From: SZUA-430 sp040080835
GTDB lineage: Bacteria > Pseudomonadota > Alphaproteobacteria > Micropepsales > Micropepsaceae
DNA: 64,000 bases
Direction: 5' to 3'
Assembly (NCBI GenBank): GCA_040080835.1
Contig: JBEBHP010000005.1
Coordinates: forward strand, 124,001-188,000
In this document: positions 40,646-48,817 of the stretch, in pieces
Position numbering within the stretch: the first letter of the stretch is position 1
How the letters are laid out: each line of letters starts with the position of its first letter
Translations under genes and position numbers: made by a program
Notes under the pieces: model-generated
What the model saw: the letters and a program-made list of their open reading frames with translations, nothing else
What the model was told of the DNA's origin: nothing
The model's database searches: none

Positions 40646-43417
40646 GTGACAAACGATCCTGATGATGAAGCGCAGTTCCATCGGGACGTCGCTGCCAATC
40701 TGATGAGAAACTACCTGAGCCAGCTTGCACACGGCATGCTGGCGATGACGGGGTTTCGACTCGTCAATGCGCCGACTTTTGTACCTGCCTATCTATTTGC
40801 GCTTTCTGGATCGACTTCCACGGTCGGCCTTGTGCTTGCCATGCAGTATCTGGGCTCGTTCTTCAGCAGCGTCTTTGGCGCGACGGCCGTGGAGCACCGC
40901 AGAAAGATTGTCGATCTTGGCCTGCGCTACGGGTGGATGATGCGGTTGTCCGTTCTTGGACTTTCGCTGGCCGGGTTTCTGCTTCCACCTTCCATCACCC
41001 TGTACGTCTTTGCAATTTTCCTGGGTTCGCTTGGTGTGTTTTCGGGCATGCAAAACGTGCTTTGGAATGTACTGCTGACAAAGACCATTCCAGCTGATCG
41101 ACGTGGCATGCTGATCGGGTTGCGGAATTTCCTGGGTGGCATGACGGCGTCGGCCGTTGCATATGTCGGCGGCACATATCTCGTGGAGACGAATGCGCTG
41201 GGCAATGGTTACGCTTCAACCTTCATGCTGGCGTTTCTGTTGACCGCTGCCGGACTGTCGTTGCTCTATCTCGTCCGTGAACCTGATTCTCCTTCGGTTC
41301 GCAACCCTGTCAGCGTTCGCGAGCGTCTCGCTGACATTCCGGGATTGCTGAGCGACCGCGCATTTGCCAGCTATTTCTGGGCGCAGTCCCTCGCGACGCT
41401 GGGTTCGCTTGCACTCCCATTTTATGTTTTGTACGTCGAACGAACGCAGGGGCTGACGGGCGAGAAGCTTGGTCTGCTGTCGCTCTCATTGCTGGTGTCG
41501 CAAACTGTTGCAAATCTGGGCTGGGGGGCACTCGCTGACCGCCTTGGCTTCAAGGCTGTATTTGTTCCGGCCCTTTTGCTCTGGGCCGGATCGACTGTCG
41601 GGCTCATGTTTGCGACTGACCAAAGCGGCATCATGTTTTCGTTTGCCGGCATTGGTGCAGGCTATGCAGGGTTTCTGATTGCTGCCCAGAACATGGTTCT
41701 TGAGTTCGGAACCCGCGAAGACCTGCCCATGCGCATCGCAATGGTTAACTCGGCGCAATCTCTCGTGCAGGTCTTTGGGGCCATCGTTGGCGGCAACATT
41801 GCGCAGACATTCGGGTTTGAAGAAGTTTTTGCTGCAGCCGTGCTCGCAAAACTCGCGGCGGCGGTCATGTTGTGGTTCTATGTAGATGAACCCCGAGGCG
41901 CCAAGGTGCGAGGTACTCTGGGTACAGAAGAAATTCAGGGATTAGACATGTCCGTTGAAAACGGAACCGCCACGTCCGCTCAGGCGCAAACAGGCAATCA
42001 GGCGCAGGCAAGTGCCGGCCGTCCGCGGGGCAAAACTGCCTTGCGAACAGGAGAGCGCAAGCGCGGCAGGACCGCGACCAACGTCAGGATCGACGACATC
42101 AAATGGGTGTTGATCGCTTCGTGGATTGCATTTTTCCTGGTTGCGGCCTGGACCCAGCAATGGACGTTTTGCCTGGTTCTTGCTGTAGCGGTGAGCGCTT
42201 TTGCTGTCGCCAGGCTCGGGTATGTCAGGAGCCAGCCAGAGCCGTTGCCGCTTTCGACAGGCTCGGCGAGTGCCCAAATCGGCGAAGCCGCAATGATCCC
42301 GCCGCTCCTTCAAACGACGACGGATTTTTCGGCGCCCGAAGTTGTCCGCAAACTCTCTGAACCTGCCATTTTGACTGATCACACCGGGCGCATCATTGTC
42401 GCGAACGCCGTTTTCGAAAACCTGATGGGATACGCTGAGCCACGGAAGCACCTTGCAAGTGTGCTGCGAGCGCCGCAAGTCCTGGGTGCCCTGGAGCTGG
42501 CTCTTGCGGGGCGCGGAGCGCAACGGGCGTCGTTCCCGTATGCGAGTACGCCCGAACAAACCTTTGATGCCGACATTGCGCCGATCGAGAGCGAGGACCA
42601 CGTGGTGCGTGCGGTCCTTGTGATCCTGCACGACACAACCAAGGCTCAGCGCGTCGAACAGATGCGTGCGGATTTCGTGGCAAACGCAAGTCACGAGTTG
42701 CGTACACCCCTGGCATCGCTGAGCGGGTTCATCGATACGTTACGGGGGCACGCAAAGGATGATCCGGAGGCGCAGGAGCGCTTCCTAACGATCATGGCTG
42801 AGCAAGCCGGGCGCATGCGCAGGCTGATTGATGACCTGCTTTCATTAAGCCGAATTGAGCTCAATGAGCACGTCAGACCCTCGGGCAGCGTCAATCTTAG
42901 CGATGTCGCAGAGGAAGTCGCGCACGCGTTGTCGCCGATGGCGATTTCTGCAAATATCCAGCTTGATCTTATCGAACCGTCGTCACTGCCGAATGTTGCA
43001 GGCGATCGTGATGAACTGTACCAGGTCGTGCAGAACCTGGTCGACAATGCGATCAAGTATGGGCGCCCTCACACGGCCGTGACGATCGAGATCGGGATGA
43101 AGCGGGCAGGGCCGGGCGAGCCAGGTCCTTCGCCCTCTGTCATTCTCAGCGTCAGAGACCACGGGGAAGGAATTGCGCGAGAGCATATTCCTCGCCTTAC
43201 CGAACGTTTTTACCGCGTGGATGTCAGGCGAAGCCGCGCCATTGGCGGAACCGGACTGGGCCTTGCAATCGTCAAGCACATCGTGAACCGTCACCGGGGT
43301 CGCTTGACGATTGAAAGTCAGGTGGGAGAAGGCTCTGCTTTCTCGGTCTATCTGCCATTGGCGACTGAAGCTGGCGCAGGAGAGGCTGCAAGTCCCGGGT
43401 TATTGACGGCGTCATAA
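40646..43417 (+). CDS. MFS transporter fused to PhoR-type histidine kinase
   Basis: One continuous 923-aa frame from a GTG at 40646; an ATG at 40703 is an alternative. Residues ~20-415 form a full MFS-like domain (11-12 TM; VFGATAVEHRRKIVDLGLRYG loop, WGALADRLGFKAVF). A Gln/Ala/Arg-rich linker spans ~416-480. A TM hairpin (WVLIASWIAFFLVAAW, FCLVLAVAVSAFAVA, ~486-530) is followed by a PAS domain (EPAILTDHTGRIIVANAVFE, ~565-675), HisKA (NASHELRTPLASL, His ~682), N-box NLVDNAIKYG (~796) and GGTGLGLAI (~867). The second half alone is a normal PhoR, and phoU and phoB follow. An internal ATG at 41948 with AGGG seven bases upstream could start a separate PhoR of 489 aa. A true fusion, or two genes joined by an indel, are both possible. 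Confidence 0.85.
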   Translation: MTNDPDDEAQFHRDVAANLMRNYLSQLAHGMLAMTGFRLVNAPTFVPAYLFALSGSTSTVGLVLAMQYLGSFFSSVFGATAVEHRRKIVDLGLRYGWMMRLSVLGLSLAGFLLPPSITLYVFAIFLGSLGVFSGMQNVLWNVLLTKTIPADRRGMLIGLRNFLGGMTASAVAYVGGTYLVETNALGNGYASTFMLAFLLTAAGLSLLYLVREPDSPSVRNPVSVRERLADIPGLLSDRAFASYFWAQSLATLGSLALPFYVLYVERTQGLTGEKLGLLSLSLLVSQTVANLGWGALADRLGFKAVFVPALLLWAGSTVGLMFATDQSGIMFSFAGIGAGYAGFLIAAQNMVLEFGTREDLPMRIAMVNSAQSLVQVFGAIVGGNIAQTFGFEEVFAAAVLAKLAAAVMLWFYVDEPRGAKVRGTLGTEEIQGLDMSVENGTATSAQAQTGNQAQASAGRPRGKTALRTGERKRGRTATNVRIDDIKWVLIASWIAFFLVAAWTQQWTFCLVLAVAVSAFAVARLGYVRSQPEPLPLSTGSASAQIGEAAMIPPLLQTTTDFSAPEVVRKLSEPAILTDHTGRIIVANAVFENLMGYAEPRKHLASVLRAPQVLGALELALAGRGAQRASFPYASTPEQTFDADIAPIESEDHVVRAVLVILHDTTKAQRVEQMRADFVANASHELRTPLASLSGFIDTLRGHAKDDPEAQERFLTIMAEQAGRMRRLIDDLLSLSRIELNEHVRPSGSVNLSDVAEEVAHALSPMAISANIQLDLIEPSSLPNVAGDRDELYQVVQNLVDNAIKYGRPHTAVTIEIGMKRAGPGEPGPSPSVILSVRDHGEGIAREHIPRLTERFYRVDVRRSRAIGGTGLGLAIVKHIVNRHRGRLTIESQVGEGSAFSVYLPLATEAGAGEAASPGLLTAS

Positions 43418-43426
43418 AAGTTTCAC
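43409..43426 (+). promoter_or_regulatory. Pho-box-like site before phoU
   Basis: GCGTCAT-AAAA-GTTTCAC matches the two 7-bp halves of the Pho box (CTGTCAT, 4-bp spacer, CTGTCAC) at 5 of 7 positions each. It overlaps the stop codon of the kinase gene and lies ~100 bp upstream of phoU. Autoregulation of phoU-phoB by PhoB is the inference. Confidence 0.45.
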
Positions 43427-43529
43427 GTAATTGTTAGATTAGTTGCCAGCGGAAGATCCCAATGTCAGTCGGGGCGGGCCTGGCAATGCATGTGCAGATT
43501 TCAGGTTCCTTCCTTCATTTGAGGCTATG

Positions 43530-44249
43530 ATGTCCGAGCACATTGTGAAGTCCTTCCATGACCAGCTAGAAGCGCTGGACACGGCGATCGTGCAAATGGG
43601 CGGGCTGTGCGAGAAACAGCTTTCCGACGCCATTGACGCCATTTCGCGAAGAGACGTGGACCTCGCGCAAAGGATCGTCGGCCTGGACACAAACGTTGAC
43701 GCATATGAAACCCAAATCGAGCAGCAGGTCATACGGCTGCTTGCCCTGCGTCAGCCACTCGCGACAGACCTGCGCGAGACGCTGGCCGGGCTGAAGATCT
43801 CGGCAGATCTGGAGCGAATTGGAGATCTTGCCAAAAACGTAGCGAAGCGTGCGCTGGTTGTGTCAAACGAAGTGACCGACCAAAACCTCATACAGGGCTT
43901 GGTGCGGATGGGTCGGCTGGCTCTTGCGCAACTGAAGGATGTGCTGGACGCCTATGTCAAGCGTGACGTCGATATAGCGCTCAGAGTCTGGAAGTGCGAC
44001 GGCGAGATCGACGAAATTTACAATTCGCTGTTCAGAGAATTGTTGACGTACATGATGGAGGATCCGCGAAAGATCAGCCCATCGACGCATCTCCTCTTCA
44101 TCGCGAAGAACTTTGAACGGATCGGCGATCACGCGACGAATATTGCGGAGACAGTCAGTTACATCGTGACCGGGTCCAAGATGGGCGATCCGCGACCCAA
44201 AAGCGACACGACATCGACCACTTCAATTTCTGCGGCCAAGGACGATTGA
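43530..44249 (+). CDS. phoU: Phosphate signalling protein PhoU
   Basis: 239-aa helical protein with two PhoU repeats, which in other bacteria restrains PhoR when phosphate is plentiful. The start at 43530 (MSEHIVKSFHDQLEALD) is placed by GAGG at 43521. Each repeat has the metal-binding E/DxxxD signature: ISADLERIGDLAKNVAKRA and IAKNFERIGDHATNIAETV, both complete. Lies between the PhoR-like kinase and phoB, but no pstSCAB genes are next to it, which is unusual for phoU. Confidence 0.96.
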   Translation: MSEHIVKSFHDQLEALDTAIVQMGGLCEKQLSDAIDAISRRDVDLAQRIVGLDTNVDAYETQIEQQVIRLLALRQPLATDLRETLAGLKISADLERIGDLAKNVAKRALVVSNEVTDQNLIQGLVRMGRLALAQLKDVLDAYVKRDVDIALRVWKCDGEIDEIYNSLFRELLTYMMEDPRKISPSTHLLFIAKNFERIGDHATNIAETVSYIVTGSKMGDPRPKSDTTSTTSISAAKDD

Positions 44250-44256
44250 TACTCAC

Positions 44257-44964
44257 ATGTCAGGGAAAATGAAGCCGCTTGTTCTGATCGTTGAGGATGA
44301 GCCGTCCCTGGCAACACTATTGAGATACAATCTCGAAAAGGAAGGATTTCGGGTGGCGGATGCTCCCGATGGTGAGGAGGCTTTGCTGCTTGTGCAAGAG
44401 GAGGCGCCGGAGCTTGTCATCCTGGACTGGATGCTTCCGAAAGTTCCGGGCATTGAAGTCTGCCGCCGGTTGCGGGCCCGGATGGAGACAAAGAATGTTC
44501 CCATCATCATGCTGACTGCTCGCGGAGAGGATGCGGATCGCGTTCGCGGTCTCGACACGGGCGCTGATGACTATCTGACGAAACCTTTTTCAATGACGGA
44601 GTTGCTTGCTCGTATCAGGGCCGTTCTTCGCCGAATTCGTCCTGCACTTGTGGAGGATGTTGTCGCGTTCGGAGACATTTCGATCGACAGGGCGTCGCAT
44701 CGCGTGAAGCGCGGCGAGCGCGAAATCCATCTCGGACCGACCGAATACAAGTTGCTCGATCATTTTCTGAGCCATCCCGGGAGAGTGTTCAGCCGAGAGC
44801 AGTTGCTGGATGCCGTATGGGGAAGCGGTGTGTTTGTCGATGCCAGAACGGTTGATGTTCACATTGGCAGGTTGCGCAAGGCGCTGACGGAGGAAGGAGG
44901 GGCTGATCCGATTCGAACGGTTCGGTCCGCCGGCTATTCGCTGGATGCGTCTCCTGGCAGTTAG
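44257..44964 (+). CDS. phoB: Phosphate regulon response regulator PhoB
   Basis: OmpR/PhoB-class regulator, 235 aa. The receiver domain has LVLIVEDEPS, phosphoacceptor Asp in LVILDWMLPKVPG, Thr in IIMLTARGED and Lys in DDYLTKPFS. The winged helix at residues ~135-232 contains LGPTEYKLLDHFLSHPGRVFSR (in parts) and RTVDVHIGRLRKAL, the PhoB recognition helix. The ATG at 44257 is used; the next in-frame ATG (44269) has an RBS too close. Downstream is a hairpin shared with the convergent gcrA. Confidence 0.94.
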   Translation: MSGKMKPLVLIVEDEPSLATLLRYNLEKEGFRVADAPDGEEALLLVQEEAPELVILDWMLPKVPGIEVCRRLRARMETKNVPIIMLTARGEDADRVRGLDTGADDYLTKPFSMTELLARIRAVLRRIRPALVEDVVAFGDISIDRASHRVKRGEREIHLGPTEYKLLDHFLSHPGRVFSREQLLDAVWGSGVFVDARTVDVHIGRLRKALTEEGGADPIRTVRSAGYSLDASPGS

Positions 44965-44987
44965 TCCGACCTTGTGTGGCATCGACA

Positions 44988-45013
44988 AAAAGAAAGGGAG
45001 CCTCGCTCCCCTT
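44988..45013 (-). terminator. Intrinsic terminator between gcrA and phoB
   Basis: GGGAGC (44996-45001) and GCTCCC (45005-45010) pair around a 3-nt loop. On the minus strand the stem is followed by CTTTCTTTTTG, a T-rich tail, so it best serves gcrA. On the plus strand the T-tract is poor. Confidence 0.6.
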
Positions 45014-45039
45014 CAAAATTCTGCGGTGCCTATCCGAAC

Positions 45040-45516
45040 TTACGTGCGAACCAGATATCGCCTGAATTCGCGGTCGCGGTCGCGGTCCCTCCGACTTTGC
45101 GCTGGCTGAAATGCCTTTACCGAATGGGCATCGCAATACGGTGACGATGATTTTGGCGGGTGACCGCAAAAGTGGAATTCGGCGGTTGAAGGGTCCCCGA
45201 TCGGCCACTTGCACATACGGTCATTGATCGTAAGAACCGTCGTTTTGCGACCCTGATCATCAACCAGCGGCTCCTTCTCGATGATAGGAACCTGAATGAC
45301 CTGTGCGGGGCGGGGGCGGGTTGGGCGACGTGCAACCTGCATCCGGGGCCGTTCGGTCCTGGCGGGTGTTGCTCGGCCGGCAAGTCCCAAGCGGTGCACC
45401 TTGCCAATTACCGCATTTCTTGTCACACCGCCGAGCTGGCGAGCGATTTGACTGGCGCTCAGACCGTCTGACCAAAGCTGTTTGAGCTGTTCTACGCGCT
45501 CATCCGTCCAACTCAT
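45040..45516 (-). CDS. gcrA: Cell cycle regulator GcrA
   Basis: 158-aa alphaproteobacterial cell-cycle transcription factor that binds sigma-70 RNA polymerase and methylated GANTC promoters in Caulobacter. The start is the ATG at 45514-45516 with AAGGGAG upstream. N-terminal DNA-binding domain SWTDERVEQLKQLW, SASQIARQLGG and VTRNAVIGKVHRLGLAGR; a basic Pro/Arg linker; and the C-terminal CKWPIGDPSTAEFHFCG...YCDAH segment that contacts sigma. A longer reading to 45585 lacks support. The upstream region carries two CtrA-type half sites. Confidence 0.95.
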   Translation of the reverse strand: MSWTDERVEQLKQLWSDGLSASQIARQLGGVTRNAVIGKVHRLGLAGRATPARTERPRMQVARRPTRPRPAQVIQVPIIEKEPLVDDQGRKTTVLTINDRMCKWPIGDPSTAEFHFCGHPPKSSSPYCDAHSVKAFQPAQSRRDRDRDREFRRYLVRT

Positions 45517-45540
45517 CCGGAACTCCCTTGCTTGGACAGG

Positions 45541-45648
45541 TATGGTTAAGTCCATCCATAGTATGCGAATGAGCCGGAGCCACAAGATAATATACTAAGT
45601 GCCAGATATAGTTATTGGGGATAGTTGTTATCCAACCACAATGGTTAA
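45541..45648. promoter_or_regulatory. gcrA upstream region with CtrA half sites and DnaA-box-like palindrome
   Basis: ATGGTTAA (reverse complement TTAACCAT, CtrA half site) occurs at 45542-45549 and 45641-45648. Between them GGATA-N5-TATCC (45619-45633) forms a palindrome whose flanks, TGGGGATAG and TTATCCAAC, each match 7 of 9 positions of the DnaA box TTATCCACA. In Caulobacter gcrA is activated by DnaA and repressed by CtrA, so the arrangement is suggestive, not proven. Confidence 0.4.
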
Positions 45649-45744
45649 CTACCTGTCAGGTTGCGTTGAAAGGCCTTGCTGCGGCGCAGAAATCTTTCGC
45701 ATAAGATCAAACACATGGTTTTCTGCCGTTTTTGTGAGGTTGCC

Positions 45745-46941
45745 GTGATTACTCCCGTTTTGCCGACATATGCGCGAGCACCCATCGCGCTCGATCATGG
45801 GGAAGGACCATATGTGGTCACCACGGACGGCCGTCGCTTTCTCGATTTTGGCGCCGGCATCGCGGTCAATGCGCTTGGACATGCGCACCCACATCTCGTG
45901 AAAGCCTTGTCCGAACAGGCGTCCAAGTTGTGGCACACGTCCAACCTTTACCGCATTCCTGGGCAAGAGAGGCTCGCTGAAAGGCTTGTCGCGCACACAT
46001 TTGCCGACACGGTGTTCTTCACGAATTCGGGCGCGGAGGCACTTGAGTGTGCCATCAAAATGGCAAGGAAGTTCCATTCCGCCCGCGGAGAGCCACACCG
46101 GTTTCGCATCATCACGTTCGAAGGCGCGTTTCACGGCAGAACGCTGGCAACGATCGCTGCAGGCGGCCAGAAGAAATATCTCGAAGGCTTTGGACCCAAG
46201 GTGGATGGATTTGACCAGGTCGCGTTCTGCGATCTTGAACAAGTCAAAAGAACCATCACAGCCGAGACGGCAGGCATTCTTATAGAGCCAGTGCAAGGCG
46301 AGGGTGGTGTTCGCGTCGTTTCGCCCGAAAAGCTTCGAGCCCTGAGAGAGATTTGCGACCAGCATGGCTTGTTGCTGATGCTCGATGAAGTGCAGTGTGG
46401 CATGGGGCGAACCGGCAAGCTATTTGCTCATGAGTGGGCCGGCGTCTCGCCCGATATCATGGCGATCGCGAAGGCTCTGGGTGGAGGCTTTCCTGTTGGC
46501 GCCTGCCTCGCGACAGAATCAGCGGCCGCGGGTATGACCGCGGGCACGCACGGATCGACGTTTGGAGGCAACCCGCTTGCCATGGCGGTTGGGAACGCCG
46601 TGATGGATGTGGTCAGCGATCCCAAATTTCTCGATCACGTCAACCGCATTGCGAACTATCTCAAGCAGCAGTTGCAGATGGTGCTCGACCGGAACGGGCA
46701 GGTGCTTGAAGAAGTGCGAGGCGAGGGTCTGATCCTTGGGCTGAAATGCAAGATTCCAAACAGCGAACTCGTCGATGCGTTGCGCGATCGAGGGATGCTC
46801 GCTGTTGGTGCAGGGGACAATGTGGTCAGGATACTGCCGCCGCTTATCATCGATGAAGATCACGTTCGTGAGGCCATCACCATTCTGGGCGATGCCTGCG
46901 CCAGCCTCGTTCCAAAAACTTCCAAGGTTGCATCCAAATGA
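45745..46941 (+). CDS. argD: Acetylornithine aminotransferase
   Basis: PLP aminotransferase of arginine synthesis, 398 aa. The GTG at 45745 is preferred: GAGG stands at 45735-45738 with good spacing, and the product starts MITPVLPTYARAPIALDHGE. Seen: NALGHAHPHLVKAL, TNSGAEALECAIKMARKF, GAFHGRT, LLMLDEVQCGMGRTGKLFA with the PLP-binding Asp and IAKALGGGFP with the Schiff-base Lys. argF overlaps by 4 bp. Confidence 0.95.
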   Translation: MITPVLPTYARAPIALDHGEGPYVVTTDGRRFLDFGAGIAVNALGHAHPHLVKALSEQASKLWHTSNLYRIPGQERLAERLVAHTFADTVFFTNSGAEALECAIKMARKFHSARGEPHRFRIITFEGAFHGRTLATIAAGGQKKYLEGFGPKVDGFDQVAFCDLEQVKRTITAETAGILIEPVQGEGGVRVVSPEKLRALREICDQHGLLLMLDEVQCGMGRTGKLFAHEWAGVSPDIMAIAKALGGGFPVGACLATESAAAGMTAGTHGSTFGGNPLAMAVGNAVMDVVSDPKFLDHVNRIANYLKQQLQMVLDRNGQVLEEVRGEGLILGLKCKIPNSELVDALRDRGMLAVGAGDNVVRILPPLIIDEDHVREAITILGDACASLVPKTSKVASK

Positions 46942-47891
46942 CGACGGTGCCCAGCATAAAACACTTTCTGGATCTTGATGCATTTGATGCCGGGATGCTC
47001 AGAAAACTGGTCGACGATGCCAGGCGCATCAAGGAGGCCCGCAAGGGCCGGCCAAAAGGCGAGCCCGACGCGCAGGCTCCGCTGAAAGGTCGGATCCTGG
47101 CGCTGGTTTTTGAGAAGCCGTCAACTCGTACTCGCATTTCTTTCGACGTCGGCATGCGCCAACTCGGCGGCGAATGCATGTTTCTCGACGGACGAGACAT
47201 GCAATTCGGGCATGGGGAAACGGTCGCCGATACCGCGCGGGTCCTGTCGCGCTATGTCGACGCAATCGTTCTCAGGTCCAAGCGACACCAGAGCCTGATT
47301 GAACTGGCACGCACTGCAAGCGTGCCGGTCATCAACGGGCTGACCGACAAAACGCATCCCTGCCAGCTCATGGCAGACATCCTGACCTTTGAAGAGCATC
47401 GAGGTCCAATCGCCGGCAAGGTCGTGGCTTGGGCTGGTGCCGGCAACAATGTCTGTGCGTCATGGATCCATGCAGCAGCACGCTTCAACTTCGAATTGCG
47501 CGTGGCATGTCCACCTGAACTTGATCCGGATCCATTGCTGCTGTCCTGGGCCAAGGAAAACAAGGGCAACGTTCACATCGTTCGTGATCCGCACGAAGCC
47601 GTCGCCGGAGCGACGGCTGTTGTCACAGATACATGGGTTCAGATGTCGGAGACGGACCAGCTTGGCGAAGGCGGCACCCGCTCGCGTCATAATTCGCTGG
47701 TCAGGTACCGGGTCGACAAAAAGCTTATGCAAGCGGCTGGCAAGGATGCGATTTTCATGCACTGCCTGCCAGCGCATCGTGGTGAGGAAGTTACGGACGA
47801 CGTGCTGGACGGTCCGCAATCGGTCGTTTTTGACGAAGCCGAGAACAGACTGCATTCACAAAAGGCAGTGCTTCTCTGGACCCTGACGTGA
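46938..47891 (+). CDS. argF: Ornithine carbamoyltransferase
   Basis: Joins ornithine and carbamoyl phosphate to citrulline, 317 aa. The carbamoyl-phosphate motif is KPSTRTRISFDVG, the catalytic HPCQLMADI is present, and the ornithine-binding FMHCLPAHRGEEV carries the active Cys. Length is standard. It is translationally coupled to argD (ATGA overlap) and to hslO (GTGA overlap). Confidence 0.97.
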   Translation: MTTVPSIKHFLDLDAFDAGMLRKLVDDARRIKEARKGRPKGEPDAQAPLKGRILALVFEKPSTRTRISFDVGMRQLGGECMFLDGRDMQFGHGETVADTARVLSRYVDAIVLRSKRHQSLIELARTASVPVINGLTDKTHPCQLMADILTFEEHRGPIAGKVVAWAGAGNNVCASWIHAAARFNFELRVACPPELDPDPLLLSWAKENKGNVHIVRDPHEAVAGATAVVTDTWVQMSETDQLGEGGTRSRHNSLVRYRVDKKLMQAAGKDAIFMHCLPAHRGEEVTDDVLDGPQSVVFDEAENRLHSQKAVLLWTLT

Positions 47892-48817
47892 CACGTAACG
47901 ATTTCGTCCGCAGCTTTCAGATTGAGGGAATGAATGTCCGCGGGCGGATTGTGCATCTGACCGACGCTGCCGATCAGGTGATAGCGGCGCACGGCTATCC
48001 AGCGACCGTATCCCGCGTGGTGGGAGAGGCATTGGCGCTTGCGGCGTTGCTGGGAGCATCTCTCAAGTTCAATGGCACGCTGACAGTTCAAACGCGGAGC
48101 GATGGGCCGTTGCGCATGATTGTCGCTGATTTCCGTTCGCCAGGGGATATCAGGGCGTGCGCCACTTTTGATCGCGAGGCGGTTGAAATGCTTGGCCCCC
48201 GGCCAAGCTTCAAGGCGCTTGTCGGAAACGGCTCGATTGCCATTACAATCGATCCCGAAACCGACATGGAACGCTATCAGGGCGTTGTGCCGCTGGAAGG
48301 AGACGGGATTGCCGATGGGGCCATTCATTATTTCGACCAGTCCGAGCAAATCCCCACGTCGATCAAGCTCAGCGTTGCGACGCTAAACGTTCGCGGGCCC
48401 AATGGCCCGCAGGCACACTGGCGAGCCGGGGGCATCCTGATCCAAAACCTGGCCACACTCGGCGGCATACAGGTTCAGCCGTGTCCAGATGATGATCGAA
48501 ATCATGAAGACGACTGGCCGCGTGCGAGCGCACTATTTTCCACGGTGGAGCCGCACGAGCTTGTCGACCCACTGGTTGAACCGGAACGCCTTTTGTTCCG
48601 GTTATTTCATGAAGACGGTGTGCGCGTTTTTGATGTGAAGCCACTTCGGTTTGCGTGCCGCTGCAGTTCCGAGCGTGTTTCAGACGTCTTGCGACAGTAT
48701 TCAGAAATCGAGCTGAACGAGCTTGCCGACCAGGACGGTTTGATCCGAGCGAAATGTGAATTCTGTTCAGCGACATATTCGTTTGCGCCCGATACGCTGC
48801 GACAGGTGTCAGCGTAA
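47888..48817 (+). CDS. hslO: Redox-regulated chaperone Hsp33
   Basis: 309-aa holdase activated by oxidation and unfolding. The C-terminal zinc-thiolate centre is complete: FACRCSSERV (C-x-C) and AKCEFCSATY (C-x2-C). The N-domain shows VGEALALAALLGASLKFNG and LTVQTRSDGPLRMIVADF. The GTG start overlaps the argF stop. The argD-argF-hslO order recurs in Alphaproteobacteria. Its 3' end overlaps convergent argE by 9 bp. Confidence 0.96.
   Translation: MTRNDFVRSFQIEGMNVRGRIVHLTDAADQVIAAHGYPATVSRVVGEALALAALLGASLKFNGTLTVQTRSDGPLRMIVADFRSPGDIRACATFDREAVEMLGPRPSFKALVGNGSIAITIDPETDMERYQGVVPLEGDGIADGAIHYFDQSEQIPTSIKLSVATLNVRGPNGPQAHWRAGGILIQNLATLGGIQVQPCPDDDRNHEDDWPRASALFSTVEPHELVDPLVEPERLLFRLFHEDGVRVFDVKPLRFACRCSSERVSDVLRQYSEIELNELADQDGLIRAKCEFCSATYSFAPDTLRQVSA

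Noticed and set aside
41940..41950. Frameshift separating the MFS and kinase genes
   Set aside because: The given sequence is open throughout in one frame; a frameshift can only be suspected, so a single CDS is annotated and the doubt stated.
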